From Deinococcus aestuarii (GTDB lineage Bacteria > Deinococcota > Deinococci > Deinococcales > Deinococcaceae), in contig NZ_JAHKSN010000001.1 in assembly GCF_018863415.1 (NCBI RefSeq), positions 496,001 to 560,000 of the forward strand: a DNA stretch of 64,000 nt, read 5' to 3'. The translations under genes were made by a program, and so were the position numbers. Under the pieces are notes generated by a model that was given only the letters and a program-made list of their open reading frames with translations, ran no database searches and was not told the DNA's origin. Of the stretch, positions 56,473 to 64,000 are shown piece by piece; the first letter of the stretch is position 1, and each line of letters starts with the position of its first letter.

Positions 56473-57608
56473 GCGAGAACCTCAGCGTCGATCAGGGGCA
56501 GGTCCACCCAGCGCCGCTCGTGATGGGACTGCACGATGGCGTTCACGACCTCCTGGCTCTTCGCCCCGTCGTAGAAGGTGCACTCGGGGGGCGTACCGTC
56601 CAGAATCTCGTCCACGAAATGCCGCACGAGGTTGCGGTAATACAACTCGGGCCAGGGAGTGTGCAGCGTGGTGCCGGGCGGATAGGCGCTCTCCGGCAGG
56701 GTGACCTCGCGGAACTCCACCGCGTCGGGGGTGGCAAAGCGCAGCGTCTCAGCGATGCCGTTCTCCTCCACCAGCCGCGCGACCGCCGCGCCCTTCGAGC
56801 CGTAGACCCGCAATTCCACGCCAGGGTAGTTGCCCACGGCGATGTACGAGGTTTGCAGGATGCCGTGCGCGCCGCTCTCGAACTCGGCGAGGGCCACGGT
56901 GCCGTCCTCGACGTTGATGCGCTGCAACCCCTCGTACCCGCGCACCTCGCGTTCGGGCACGAAGTTCCTCATGCTGCCGATCACGCTCTTGTACTCCCCG
57001 GCGCACCAGCGCACGAGGTCGAGCAGGTGCGAGCCGTACCCCACCACCGAGGACGGGATCAGCTCGGAGAAGTCAGCGCCGTGTGGAACTTGGCGCAGCG
57101 GGTAGTGCGGGTTGAGAAATTGCGAGTTCTGCTCCAGCCCGTGAACGTGGAAGATTTCGCCGAGGGTCCCATCCTGAATCCAGCGGTGAACCTGCCGGAT
57201 GGCGGGCGAGTAGCGGAACGTGACGCCGAGTTTGGTGCGGACTCCGGCACGCTCTGCCTCGTGGGCCGCTATGAAGGCGTCGCGGGCATCGTGCGCGAGG
57301 GGCTTTTCGGACAGGACATGTCTCCCTGCCCGGATCGCGTCGAGGCTGAGCGGGAGGTGCGTGTCGGTCGGCGTGCAGACATCCACCATCTGCACGTCGG
57401 GGTCGCACAGCAGCTCGCGGTGGTCGGTGTAGACGCACTCGGCCCCGAACTTCTCGGCGAGGCGTTCGGCGCGTTCGGGCACGGTGTCGCAAATGGCGAC
57501 CAGCCGGGCGCGGTCATAGGCGTGGTAGCCGGGCAGGTGCGCGGACTCCGCCCAGGCGTGCGCGCCGATCACGCCGACGCCCAGCCGCTCTCTGTCCGTG
57601 GGGGTCAT
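56469..57608 (-). CDS. Gfo/Idh/MocA-family oxidoreductase
   Basis: A 379-aa NAD(P)-dependent enzyme. N-terminal VGVIGAHAWAESAHLPGYHAYDRARLVAICD replaces the strict GxGxxG by GAHAWA, then VDVCTPTDTHLPLSLDAIRAGRHVLSEKPLAHD with the catalytic Lys in EKPLA. His-containing SSVVGYGSHLLDLVRWC follows. ATGA overlap with the PanE-like gene and GTGA overlap with DUF885. Acts probably on a polyol or amino-sugar derivative; the unusual cofactor loop deserves attention. Confidence 0.88.
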   Translation of the reverse strand: MTPTDRERLGVGVIGAHAWAESAHLPGYHAYDRARLVAICDTVPERAERLAEKFGAECVYTDHRELLCDPDVQMVDVCTPTDTHLPLSLDAIRAGRHVLSEKPLAHDARDAFIAAHEAERAGVRTKLGVTFRYSPAIRQVHRWIQDGTLGEIFHVHGLEQNSQFLNPHYPLRQVPHGADFSELIPSSVVGYGSHLLDLVRWCAGEYKSVIGSMRNFVPEREVRGYEGLQRINVEDGTVALAEFESGAHGILQTSYIAVGNYPGVELRVYGSKGAAVARLVEENGIAETLRFATPDAVEFREVTLPESAYPPGTTLHTPWPELYYRNLVRHFVDEILDGTPPECTFYDGAKSQEVVNAIVQSHHERRWVDLPLIDAEVLA

Positions 57609-58684
57609 GGCAGGGCCTTTCCGAGGCGCTGCACGTACGCCTCCAGCTCGTCGTAGTTGTGGTAGCCGAGTTGCCGCCGCCCGTCCTCGATCTCGTAGAT
57701 CATCTCGCAGAGCCTCGCGTTCAGGCGTGTGTCGGCCCCGGCGCGCTCGCCGAAGGAGATCAGCTTGCCGTTCGAAGCGCGCACCTCGGACGGGCGGTTC
57801 CGGTACACGATGTCCCACCAGATGCCCGAGCCCTTCTTCTTGAACTGGTGCGCGCTCGGCTTCTGGTCCTTCTTGAGCAGCCAGATCGCGTGGTGGATAT
57901 TGGCGAGGAGCCTCCCCGTGTCCTCGGGCGTGCGGGGCTTGTAATTGGCGGGGTCGAAGAAGTCAAAGGCCTCCACGGTGATGCCGTTCGCCTCGGCGAT
58001 CTCCAGCGCCTCCCGGACGACGGCTCCCGCTACCCGCGCGTACCGTTCCACCCCCAGCGTCTCGGTCACGGGCGCGTCCACCAGGGCGCTGAATACCACC
58101 TGCGCGCTGTAGACCTCCTTGGCCCAGATTTGCCCCCAGATGTTGTCGCTGAGTTGCACTTCTGTGAGGGCGCTCAAACACGCGGCGAGCGTCTCTAAGC
58201 GTTCGGTGCTCTCCCCGGTCATCTCCCCGAGCTGGATGGGCCCCTCGTGCACGAATTCGATGTACCCGGGATCGACGAGGGCACCGCCGTAGTTGGGGAT
58301 GCTGCCGACCACGCGCTCCGCCCCGCCCAGCCCGGCCCGTTCGAGTCGCGCGATGATGTCGGGCTCGTTGAAGCCGTTCTGGTACGACACGACGAAGGTC
58401 TCCGGACCGAAGTGCGGCAGCACGCTTTCCAGGGCGTCCAGGGTGTGCTGCGACTTGGTGGCGATCAGGACGGCTTCGAGCGGTCCTTGCAGCTCGTGGG
58501 GGTGCAGGGCCTTGACCTGAACGTGGTGCTCCCCGCGCACCCCGTCGATGTGGAGGCCGCGCTCCTTGATGGCGTCGATATGCTCGGCCCAGCGGTCCAC
58601 AAGAGTTACGTCGTGTCCGGCCTGGGTCATCCACGCGCCCGCGAGGCCGCCGATGGCCCCGGCGCCGATGATGGTGAAACGCAT
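57605..58684 (-). CDS. Ketopantoate reductase (PanE/ApbA)-family protein
   Basis: A 359-aa NADP-dependent oxidoreductase. FTIIGAGAIGGLAGAWMTQAGHDVTLVDR and LIATKSQHTLDALESVLPHF, SYQNGFNE, then helical domain with LSDNIWGQIWAKEVYSAQV (the family Lys in WAKE) and RPSEVRASNGKLISFGE. About 50 residues longer than PanE, with an added ANYKPRTPEDTGRLLANIHHAI segment, so it may reduce a different 2-oxo acid. AGGAG 5 nt before ATG. Follows the permease gene by 15 bases. Confidence 0.87.
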   Translation of the reverse strand: MRFTIIGAGAIGGLAGAWMTQAGHDVTLVDRWAEHIDAIKERGLHIDGVRGEHHVQVKALHPHELQGPLEAVLIATKSQHTLDALESVLPHFGPETFVVSYQNGFNEPDIIARLERAGLGGAERVVGSIPNYGGALVDPGYIEFVHEGPIQLGEMTGESTERLETLAACLSALTEVQLSDNIWGQIWAKEVYSAQVVFSALVDAPVTETLGVERYARVAGAVVREALEIAEANGITVEAFDFFDPANYKPRTPEDTGRLLANIHHAIWLLKKDQKPSAHQFKKKGSGIWWDIVYRNRPSEVRASNGKLISFGERAGADTRLNARLCEMIYEIEDGRRQLGYHNYDELEAYVQRLGKALP

Positions 58685-58699
58685 GAGGTCTCCTTGGAG

Positions 58700-59593
58700 T
58701 TACGAGCGGGGGTCGAGGGCGTCGCGCAGCCCGTCTCCCAGGAAGTTCACGGCGAGCACCGTGACCAGGATGAACAGGCCGGGGAAGAGGGCGAGCCACG
58801 GCGCGACCTGGAGCCACTGGCTCGCGTAGTTGAGCAGGTTGCCCCAGGTGGGGGTGGGCGGCTGGACGCCGAGCCCCAGGAACGACAGGGCGCTTTCGAG
58901 CATGATGCCGCTGCCCACCGCGAGGGTCGTGGCGACGATGATCGGCCCGATGGCGTTGGGCAGGATGTGCCGGAACATGATGCGGTTGTTGCTGCCGCCC
59001 AGCGCCCGGCTCGCCTCCACGAACTCGCGCTCGCGCAGGCTCAGGAACTGCCCGCGTACCAGCCGGGCCGTGCCCATCCAGCCCAACGCGCCGATGATGC
59101 CCACGAGCAGCGGCACGCTGGGGCGCAGCATCCCCGACAGCAGGATCACCAGCGGCAACAGCGGGATGCACAGCACCACGTCGGTCAGTCGCATCAGGAA
59201 GGTGTCGAGCCAGCCCCGGTAATACCCGGCGAGCGCGCCCACTAACGTGCCCACGAGGGACGCCAGCAGGGCGCTCATCAGGCCCACCGCGAGCGACACG
59301 CGGGCGCCGTACAACACGCGGGTCAGGGCGTCCCGTCCCAGTTGGTCGGTGCCCATGAGGTGTTCGGCGCTGGGCGGCTGGGGCGTGCCGATGATGTTCA
59401 GGTCCTGCGTGTCGAACCCGTACGGCGCGATGACGGGCGCGAGCAGGGCCAGCGTCCCCAGCACGAGCAGGATGACCAGCCCGATCACGGCGAGGCGGTG
59501 GCGCCTGAAGCGCCGCACGAAGAGGCTCCAGGGCGTGTCGGGCGCGCGTTCCCTGGGCGCGGGGCGGGCAGGGCGGCGGGCCGCGTCACTCAT
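58700..59593 (-). CDS. Oligopeptide/dipeptide-type ABC transporter permease (OppC/DppC)
   Basis: A 297-aa permease with six membrane segments and the family N-terminal RRHRLAVIGLVILLVLGTLALLAPVIAPY. LMGTDQLGRDALTRVLYGARVSL and the coupling loop REREFVEASRALGGSNNRIMFRHILPNAIGPI are typical. The N-terminal ~20 residues are Arg/Pro-rich. Overlaps the OppB-like gene by 8 bases. Confidence 0.92.
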   Translation of the reverse strand: MSDAARRPARPAPRERAPDTPWSLFVRRFRRHRLAVIGLVILLVLGTLALLAPVIAPYGFDTQDLNIIGTPQPPSAEHLMGTDQLGRDALTRVLYGARVSLAVGLMSALLASLVGTLVGALAGYYRGWLDTFLMRLTDVVLCIPLLPLVILLSGMLRPSVPLLVGIIGALGWMGTARLVRGQFLSLREREFVEASRALGGSNNRIMFRHILPNAIGPIIVATTLAVGSGIMLESALSFLGLGVQPPTPTWGNLLNYASQWLQVAPWLALFPGLFILVTVLAVNFLGDGLRDALDPRS

Positions 59594-60539
59594 AGCGAAT
59601 CCTGGGGTCGGCGGCACCGTACGCGAGATCCGCGACGAGGTTGCTGACGATCAGGGCGAAGGACCCGACCATCATCAGGGCCATCAGCACCGGGTAGTCG
59701 CGCCCGTTCATGCTCTCGATAAAGAGCCGCCCCATGCCCGGCCACGCGAAGATCGTCTCGGTGATGACGGCGCCGGAGAGGATGGTGGCGAAATCCAGCG
59801 CCACCACGGTGATGATCGGGATCAGTCCGTTGCGCAGGGCGTGGCGGTACACGACGCTGCGCTCCGGGACGCCCTTGGCCTTGGCCGTCCGCACGTAGTC
59901 CTGGGCCAGCACGTCCACCATGCTCGACCGCATGTAGCGGCTCCAGCCCGCGACCGACGCGAAGGCCAGGATGCCCGCCGGGAGGATCAGGTGCCGCGCG
60001 ATGTCGAGGAGCGAGTCGCTCCCGATGGTCTGCATCCCCGCCGAAGGGAGAATTCGCCACTGCACCGCGAACACCAGTTGCAGCATCAGCGCCAGCCAGA
60101 ACACCGGCATGCTCACGCCCAGAAAGGACAGGAAGGTGATGCCGTAGTCCACGGCGCTGTACTTGCGCACGGCGCTGAGCACCCCCAGCGGAATGGCGAT
60201 CAAGAGCGACACCACGAAGCTGGTGCCCCCCAGCAGCAGGGTCGGCCCCACCCGCTCGCCGATCTCCTGCACGACGGGCCGCGCGGTGCGGATCGAGAAG
60301 CCCCACTCGCCCTGGAAGAACGCCGTCACCCACGACACGTACTGCACGGGCAGCGGCTGGTCGAGGCCGAAGGCGGTGCGCATCTGAGCGAGCGCCTCGG
60401 GGCTGACCGAGGGATTGTCCGCGTACACGTCGAGCGGCCCGCCCGGCGCGAGGTGCAGCACCCCGAACAGGATCAGGGACACGCCGAGGAGCAGCGGGAC
60501 CGCCCCGATCAGGCGTTTGAGCAGGTAGGTCACGTTCAC
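59586..60539 (-). CDS. Oligopeptide/dipeptide-type ABC transporter permease (OppB/DppB)
   Basis: A 317-aa permease. YLLKRLIGAVPLLLGVSLILFGVLHLAPGGP at the N-terminus and coupling loop DYVRTAKAKGVPERSVVYRHALRNGLIPI are family hallmarks. GTG start at 60539, no clear ribosome site. Follows the binding protein by 44 bases. The ATP-hydrolysing subunits (DppD/F) are absent from this run. Confidence 0.92.
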   Translation of the reverse strand: MNVTYLLKRLIGAVPLLLGVSLILFGVLHLAPGGPLDVYADNPSVSPEALAQMRTAFGLDQPLPVQYVSWVTAFFQGEWGFSIRTARPVVQEIGERVGPTLLLGGTSFVVSLLIAIPLGVLSAVRKYSAVDYGITFLSFLGVSMPVFWLALMLQLVFAVQWRILPSAGMQTIGSDSLLDIARHLILPAGILAFASVAGWSRYMRSSMVDVLAQDYVRTAKAKGVPERSVVYRHALRNGLIPIITVVALDFATILSGAVITETIFAWPGMGRLFIESMNGRDYPVLMALMMVGSFALIVSNLVADLAYGAADPRIRYE

Positions 60540-60583
60540 AGGTCACCCGAGACGCGGGGCGGCAGTCTCCCCCGCCCCCTGCC

Positions 60584-62203
60584 CTATTTGTTGAGGAACC
60601 ACCCGCTCGTGTTCACGAAGTTCGTCATGTTGGTCGGGTTGGGCACGAAGCCGCCGAGCTTGTCGGTCACCACGATCATCGAGGGGTTGCTGGTGATCGG
60701 GATGCTGGGCAGGTCGTTCATCAACTCCACCTGGAACTGCCGGAGCGCGGCGGTGCGGTCCTCGGGGTCGAGGGTGCTCTCCGCCCGGGCGAGGGTGGCG
60801 TCGATCTTGGCGCTGCTGTACCCCTGGCCGTTGTTGACGCCCTTGGAGCCGAAAAAGACGCTGTAGGTGGGATCGGCGGAGGTGATCCAGCCGCCGTAGA
60901 ACAGGTCGTAGTTGCCCTTGTAGCGTGCGTCGCGGAAGGCCACGCCCGACTTGTTGTCGGGTTGCAGCTCGACGCCGATGCCCTTGAGGGACGCGATGAT
61001 GACCTGCTGGGCGTCCTCGTCGGTGGCGCGGCCCGCCTGCGCCATGACCTTGAAGCTGAGCCGCTGGCCGTCCTTGACGCGGATACCGTCCGGGCCGGGT
61101 TTCCAGCCCGCCGCGTCGAGGAGTTGCTGCGCCCGCGCGGGGTTGTAGTCGTAGCGGGGCACGTTGGGATTGGTATAGGAGAAGACCGGCACGACGACCG
61201 TGTTGATGGGCGTCGGATAGCCGCCGAGCGCCCGGCTGAGGGCGGTCTTGTTGATTCCGTAGGCGATGGCCTTGCGGACGTTCGGGTCCTTGAAGGCGGC
61301 CACGTTCTTCATGTTGAAGTCGAGGTGCTGCCACGACAGCACGTTGTTCTTGATGACCTTCAGGCCCGGCACGCTGTCGAGTTGCTGGACCTGGGAATAC
61401 GGCACCCCGTAGGCCATCTGCACCTCGCCGGAGCGGAGCTGCGTCACCAGGGTGTTGCTGTCGGGGATGATCTTGAAGATCATACCGTCGAGGTACGGCA
61501 GTTGCACGCCCTTCGCGTCCTTGCGCCAATAGAACGGGTTGCGCTCCAGCACCACGTACTGGCCCCGGCGGAACTCCTTCACCCGGAAGGGTCCGGTCCC
61601 CAGCGGCTTCTCGTTGTAGGGGTCGGTGTTGAGGTCCTTGCCCTCCAGGGTGTGCTTGGGCAGGATGCCGAAGGTGAAGAGCGTGCTGGCGAAGTCCGGC
61701 GCCACCCGCTTGTAGTTCACGACCACCGTGAGGGGATCGGGCGTGGCGATGCTCTCGATGTCCTCGGTGCCGTCCTTGGACTCCGCGATGAACTTGGGGT
61801 TCTTGACCGCCTCCCAAGTGAAGCGCACGTCGGCAGAGGTGAAGGGCTGTCCGTCGGACCATTTGACGTTGGGGCGCAGCTTGTACGTGACCGTCATGCG
61901 CTTGCCGTCCGGGCTGAGCTTGATGCCGCCGTTTCTCGTCGTCGGCACCTGCGTGGCGAGCACGGGAACGTACTGGGCCCGCTGGTTCGGCGCGACCAGC
62001 CCCTCGACCACCGCCGCCTGCACGTCTCCCAGAAAACCGGTGGAGTACACGTTGAGGGTGTCGATGTCGTACCCCAGGCCGACAGTGAGGGTTCCGCCCC
62101 GCTGCTGGGCGAGCGCCATTCCACCTAGCAGAATGGCGGAGGCGGAGAGGAAGCGGGCGGCGTTTCGGATCGCGGAATACTTGGCCTGCCGGGTCGAGTC
62201 CAT
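60584..62203 (-). CDS. Peptide/nickel-type ABC transporter substrate-binding protein
   Basis: A 539-aa SBP_bac_5 receptor. Signal peptide is somewhat long (ARFLSASAILLGGMALAQ). The mature part starts GGTLTVGLGYDIDTLNVYS; RPNVKWSDGQPFTSADVRFTWE, PLGTGPFRVKEFRRGQYVVLERNPFYW and DPNVRKAIAYGINKTAL are the standard blocks. GAGGAGG precedes ATG 62203 by 7 nt. First gene of the nine-gene run, expressed from a strong promoter near two IclR-type palindromes. Ligand unknown; DUF885 and M29 proteins nearby suggest peptides or acylated amino acids. Confidence 0.92.
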   Translation of the reverse strand: MDSTRQAKYSAIRNAARFLSASAILLGGMALAQQRGGTLTVGLGYDIDTLNVYSTGFLGDVQAAVVEGLVAPNQRAQYVPVLATQVPTTRNGGIKLSPDGKRMTVTYKLRPNVKWSDGQPFTSADVRFTWEAVKNPKFIAESKDGTEDIESIATPDPLTVVVNYKRVAPDFASTLFTFGILPKHTLEGKDLNTDPYNEKPLGTGPFRVKEFRRGQYVVLERNPFYWRKDAKGVQLPYLDGMIFKIIPDSNTLVTQLRSGEVQMAYGVPYSQVQQLDSVPGLKVIKNNVLSWQHLDFNMKNVAAFKDPNVRKAIAYGINKTALSRALGGYPTPINTVVVPVFSYTNPNVPRYDYNPARAQQLLDAAGWKPGPDGIRVKDGQRLSFKVMAQAGRATDEDAQQVIIASLKGIGVELQPDNKSGVAFRDARYKGNYDLFYGGWITSADPTYSVFFGSKGVNNGQGYSSAKIDATLARAESTLDPEDRTAALRQFQVELMNDLPSIPITSNPSMIVVTDKLGGFVPNPTNMTNFVNTSGWFLNK

Positions 62204-62274
62204 ACCAAATCCTCCTCGGGAAGGTTGGGGGTCGAACATCCTTCTGATACCGCAGATTCCTGTGATGCAAGGCG

Positions 62275-62304
62275 AGTGTACGGAGTACCGTTAAGGAAAG
62301 TCAA
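62275..62304 (-). promoter_or_regulatory. Promoter of the ABC transporter run
   Basis: Minus-strand TTGACT (62304-62299), 18-bp spacer, TACACT (62280-62275). Strong match to the housekeeping consensus. IclR-type site 1 lies 18 bases upstream of the -35. Confidence 0.75.
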
Positions 62305-62321
62305 GGAGGCGGGTCATACGA

Positions 62322-62340
62322 CATTCCGCTCTCCGGAATG
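62322..62340. promoter_or_regulatory. IclR-type operator 1
   Basis: CATTCCG-CTCTC-CGGAATG, a perfect 7-bp-arm palindrome with a 5-nt centre, of the TTCCG-N-CGGAA type used by IclR regulators. Confidence 0.7.
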
Positions 62341-62356
62341 CTCCCGTCCTAGTTAT

Positions 62357-62373
62357 GTTCCACTCTGCGGAAT
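62357..62373. promoter_or_regulatory. IclR-type operator 2 and promoter of the divergent gene
   Basis: GTTCC-ACTCTG-CGGAAT (62357-62373) is an imperfect copy of operator 1, centred 34 bp away. TAGGCT (62381-62386) is the likely -10 of the plus-strand gene, so this site covers its -35 region. Confidence 0.65.
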
Positions 62374-62402
62374 CTTCGGGTAGGCTGGCGGTGGAGGTTT
62401 CT

Positions 62403-63599
62403 ATGTCCAACGAGGATGTGACCGCTCAGGACCATGAGGTGGGCCGCCGCTTGACTGCCCTGACGGTCGGAATGGACCGGCTGGAGCGCCGCCTCTCACG
62501 CGGGCACGGCGTGCTCGACAGCGAGGGGCTCGTCCCGATCTACCTCGGCGACGACCTCGTGCCCGCTCCGAACTACACGGACTGGAACGAGGTCCACGCC
62601 GAACTGGCCGCGCTGAACGAGATCGTCCGGGGTTACCCCACCGGGGCGCGCAAGGTTTTTCTGACCGACATGCTGCGCTCGCTACGGACCGCCTCGCGGC
62701 TGTTCGAGGGCGAGGAACTCAGCTTCAAGGAGAAGCTCGAACACCTCGTGGGCGTGCCCGCTGAACCCGTCGGCGACGACGCCATGCAGGTCATGCTCGC
62801 CGAACTCGAAGCCCTGCTGGAACAGGCGGGGTACCGCCACGGCGCGCTCGCCGAACGTGTCCACCGCTTCGAGGCCGACGGCGCCCTACCTCCCGGCGAC
62901 CTGGAAGCCACCTTCCTCGACCTGATGCGCGAGGCCCAGCGCCGCACCGACGCCATGATCTACCCCACCGGGGACTACCACATGGCGCTCAACGCCGTGC
63001 GCGGGGTGCCCTTCACGGCCCGCTGCAACTTCAACGTCGGGCAGATGGACCTGAACGTGGACCTGAACTTCACGCGCTCGGCCCTCAAGCACCTGGTGTG
63101 CCACGAGGTCTTCCCCGGCCACTCCACCCAGCTCCTCTACACCCGGGACGCCGCCGCGAGCGGGGAGAGCACCGCCGACGTGCTGCTGTGCACCACGAAC
63201 GCGGTCACCGGCTGCGTTCAGGAGGGGATCGGCGACCAGGGCATCCACCTGATCGACTGGGTGGAGGACGCGGGGGACGCGGTGCATATGGCCCTGCGCC
63301 GCCTGAGAAGCGCCGCCGCGACGAGTGCCGCGTGGTATCAGATGGGGGACGGCTGGGAGGAGGCGCGCGTCCGCGACTACCTCGAACGCCACAGCTTCGG
63401 GCAGCGCGCGTGGATCGACGGGCGCATCCGCTTCGCCAGCTACAGCTTCCGGGGACCCTTCATCGCCTCGTACTGGCACGGCGACGAGGCCGTCCGCACC
63501 GTCCGCGAGCGGGTGACCGACGAGGAGCGCCCAGCGTTCATCCAGACGCTGTACGGCGAGATGCACTCCCCGCGAAGCCTGCTGATGTTCCAGGCGTGA
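62403..63599 (+). CDS. DUF885-like metalloprotein with intact HExxPGH motif
   Basis: A 398-aa cytoplasmic protein. His234-Glu235-Val-Phe-Pro-Gly-His240 in LVCHEVFPGHSTQLL matches the metal motif of DUF885/M32-like peptidases, with a later Glu in GCVQEGIGDQGIHL as third-ligand candidate. N-terminal half is helical. Shorter than the 541-aa relative at 54847, which has lost the Glu. GGAGGT lies 4 nt before ATG 62403. Divergent from the transporter run; an IclR gene follows 13 bases later. Confidence 0.75.
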   Translation: MSNEDVTAQDHEVGRRLTALTVGMDRLERRLSRGHGVLDSEGLVPIYLGDDLVPAPNYTDWNEVHAELAALNEIVRGYPTGARKVFLTDMLRSLRTASRLFEGEELSFKEKLEHLVGVPAEPVGDDAMQVMLAELEALLEQAGYRHGALAERVHRFEADGALPPGDLEATFLDLMREAQRRTDAMIYPTGDYHMALNAVRGVPFTARCNFNVGQMDLNVDLNFTRSALKHLVCHEVFPGHSTQLLYTRDAAASGESTADVLLCTTNAVTGCVQEGIGDQGIHLIDWVEDAGDAVHMALRRLRSAAATSAAWYQMGDGWEEARVRDYLERHSFGQRAWIDGRIRFASYSFRGPFIASYWHGDEAVRTVRERVTDEERPAFIQTLYGEMHSPRSLLMFQA

Positions 63600-63612
63600 A
63601 CGCGAGCTATCC

Positions 63613-64000
63613 ATGAGCGAAAACGTGCAAAGCGTCGAGCGGGCGCTCGACCTGATCAACACCATCGTGGACGCGGGGCGGCCTCTCGGGATCGCCGAAC
63701 TCTCCCAGGCGATGGGCCTGGCGCCCAGCACCATCCACCGCATCCTCCAGACGCTGACCGCCAAGGGCTACATCCACCAGGACGCGGGCAGCAAACGCTA
63801 CGACATCGGCCCGGAGATCGTGGAGATCAGCCGCTCGCTGTACCTGCGCTACGACCTCGTCCGCCGCGTCCGCCCATACCTGCAAGAACTCGTGGACCTG
63901 ACGGGCGAGACCGCCCACCTCGCCGAGTTGTACGGCACGAGCGCCATGTACCTCAGCCAGCTCGAACCGCTGAGCATGGTGCGGATGTTCACCACGCCGG
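63613..64000 (+). CDS. IclR-family transcriptional regulator, 3' end outside window
   Basis: First ~129 residues visible. Winged helix: VQSVERALDLINTIVDAGRPLGIAELSQAMGLAPSTIHRILQTLTAKGYIHQD; effector domain begins YDIGPEIVEISRSLYLRYDLVRRVRPYLQELVDLTGETAHLAEL. Classical IclR order. It probably binds the two TTCCG-type palindromes upstream of its neighbour and governs both directions. ATG 63613 has only a weak ribosome site and may be coupled to the upstream stop. Confidence 0.92.
   Translation, partial: MSENVQSVERALDLINTIVDAGRPLGIAELSQAMGLAPSTIHRILQTLTAKGYIHQDAGSKRYDIGPEIVEISRSLYLRYDLVRRVRPYLQELVDLTGETAHLAELYGTSAMYLSQLEPLSMVRMFTTP

Overview
The window is high-GC bacterial chromosome, most likely a Deinococcus species or close relative (Deinococcota). 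The evidence is mixed in kind but consistent. At least fourteen genes have a TANNNT-type -10 hexamer 6-8 nt before the start codon, the leaderless arrangement described for Deinococcus. There is an archaeal-type Asp-tRNA synthetase, a GreA-family factor resembling Gfh1 of Thermus/Deinococcus, one long bifunctional Rel, an Nramp Mn transporter, and dispersed palindromic non-coding repeats. No rRNA, tRNA, CRISPR array, transposase or prophage gene was seen.

Layout. 1-5 kb: end of a Mn/metal Nramp transporter, a siderophore-binding protein with an operator-like palindrome over its -35 box, then rapZ-yvcK. 5-13 kb: membrane and secreted proteins of unknown role, an EamA exporter, a DUF4127 protein, rel, a tiny leaderless gene and a nucleoside hydrolase. 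13-18 kb: a divergent SDR/HxlR pair, then acyl-CoA dehydrogenase and an acyl-CoA carboxylase beta subunit with a TetR-type operator. 18-21 kb: a DUF4388-like protein, a xanthorhodopsin-like microbial rhodopsin and a cytochrome P450. 21-26 kb: three small membrane proteins, CoA-transferase subunits, an alpha/beta hydrolase and a MetX-like hydrolase. 26-34 kb: a branched-chain amino acid type ABC transporter (livKHMGF), followed by a rearranged zone in which an inserted flavoprotein gene lies between livF and a duplicated livF 3' end joined to the broken 5' end of a lipoprotein gene. 34-41 kb: an Imm7-like orphan immunity protein, a nested-palindrome element, aspS behind a probable leader-peptide attenuator, a Gfh1-like factor, an acidic disordered protein, and a TetR-MFS pair. 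41-53 kb: two paralogous lipoproteins, an inositol-phosphatase-family enzyme, GNAT, a 2-hydroxyacid dehydrogenase, mnmA, a phospholipase A2-like lipoprotein, etfAB, a beta-barrel protein, two Skp/OmpH paralogues and a CBS-ACT protein. 52-64 kb: a nine-gene minus-strand run (oligopeptide-type ABC transporter without its ATPases, PanE-like, Gfo/Idh, two RraA/DUF885-type proteins, SDR, M29 aminopeptidase). It is divergent from a second DUF885-like metalloprotein and an IclR regulator, with two IclR-type palindromes between them.

The two loci most worth attention are (a) the aspS leader: a strong promoter, a leaderless 19-residue peptide containing Asn, Asn-Asn and Asp-Asp, then a U7 terminator directly before aspS; and (b) the rhodopsin, which keeps the Schiff-base Lys, counter-ions and an antenna-permissive Gly but has Ala at the proton-donor position, beside a P450 that may be a carotenoid hydroxylase.
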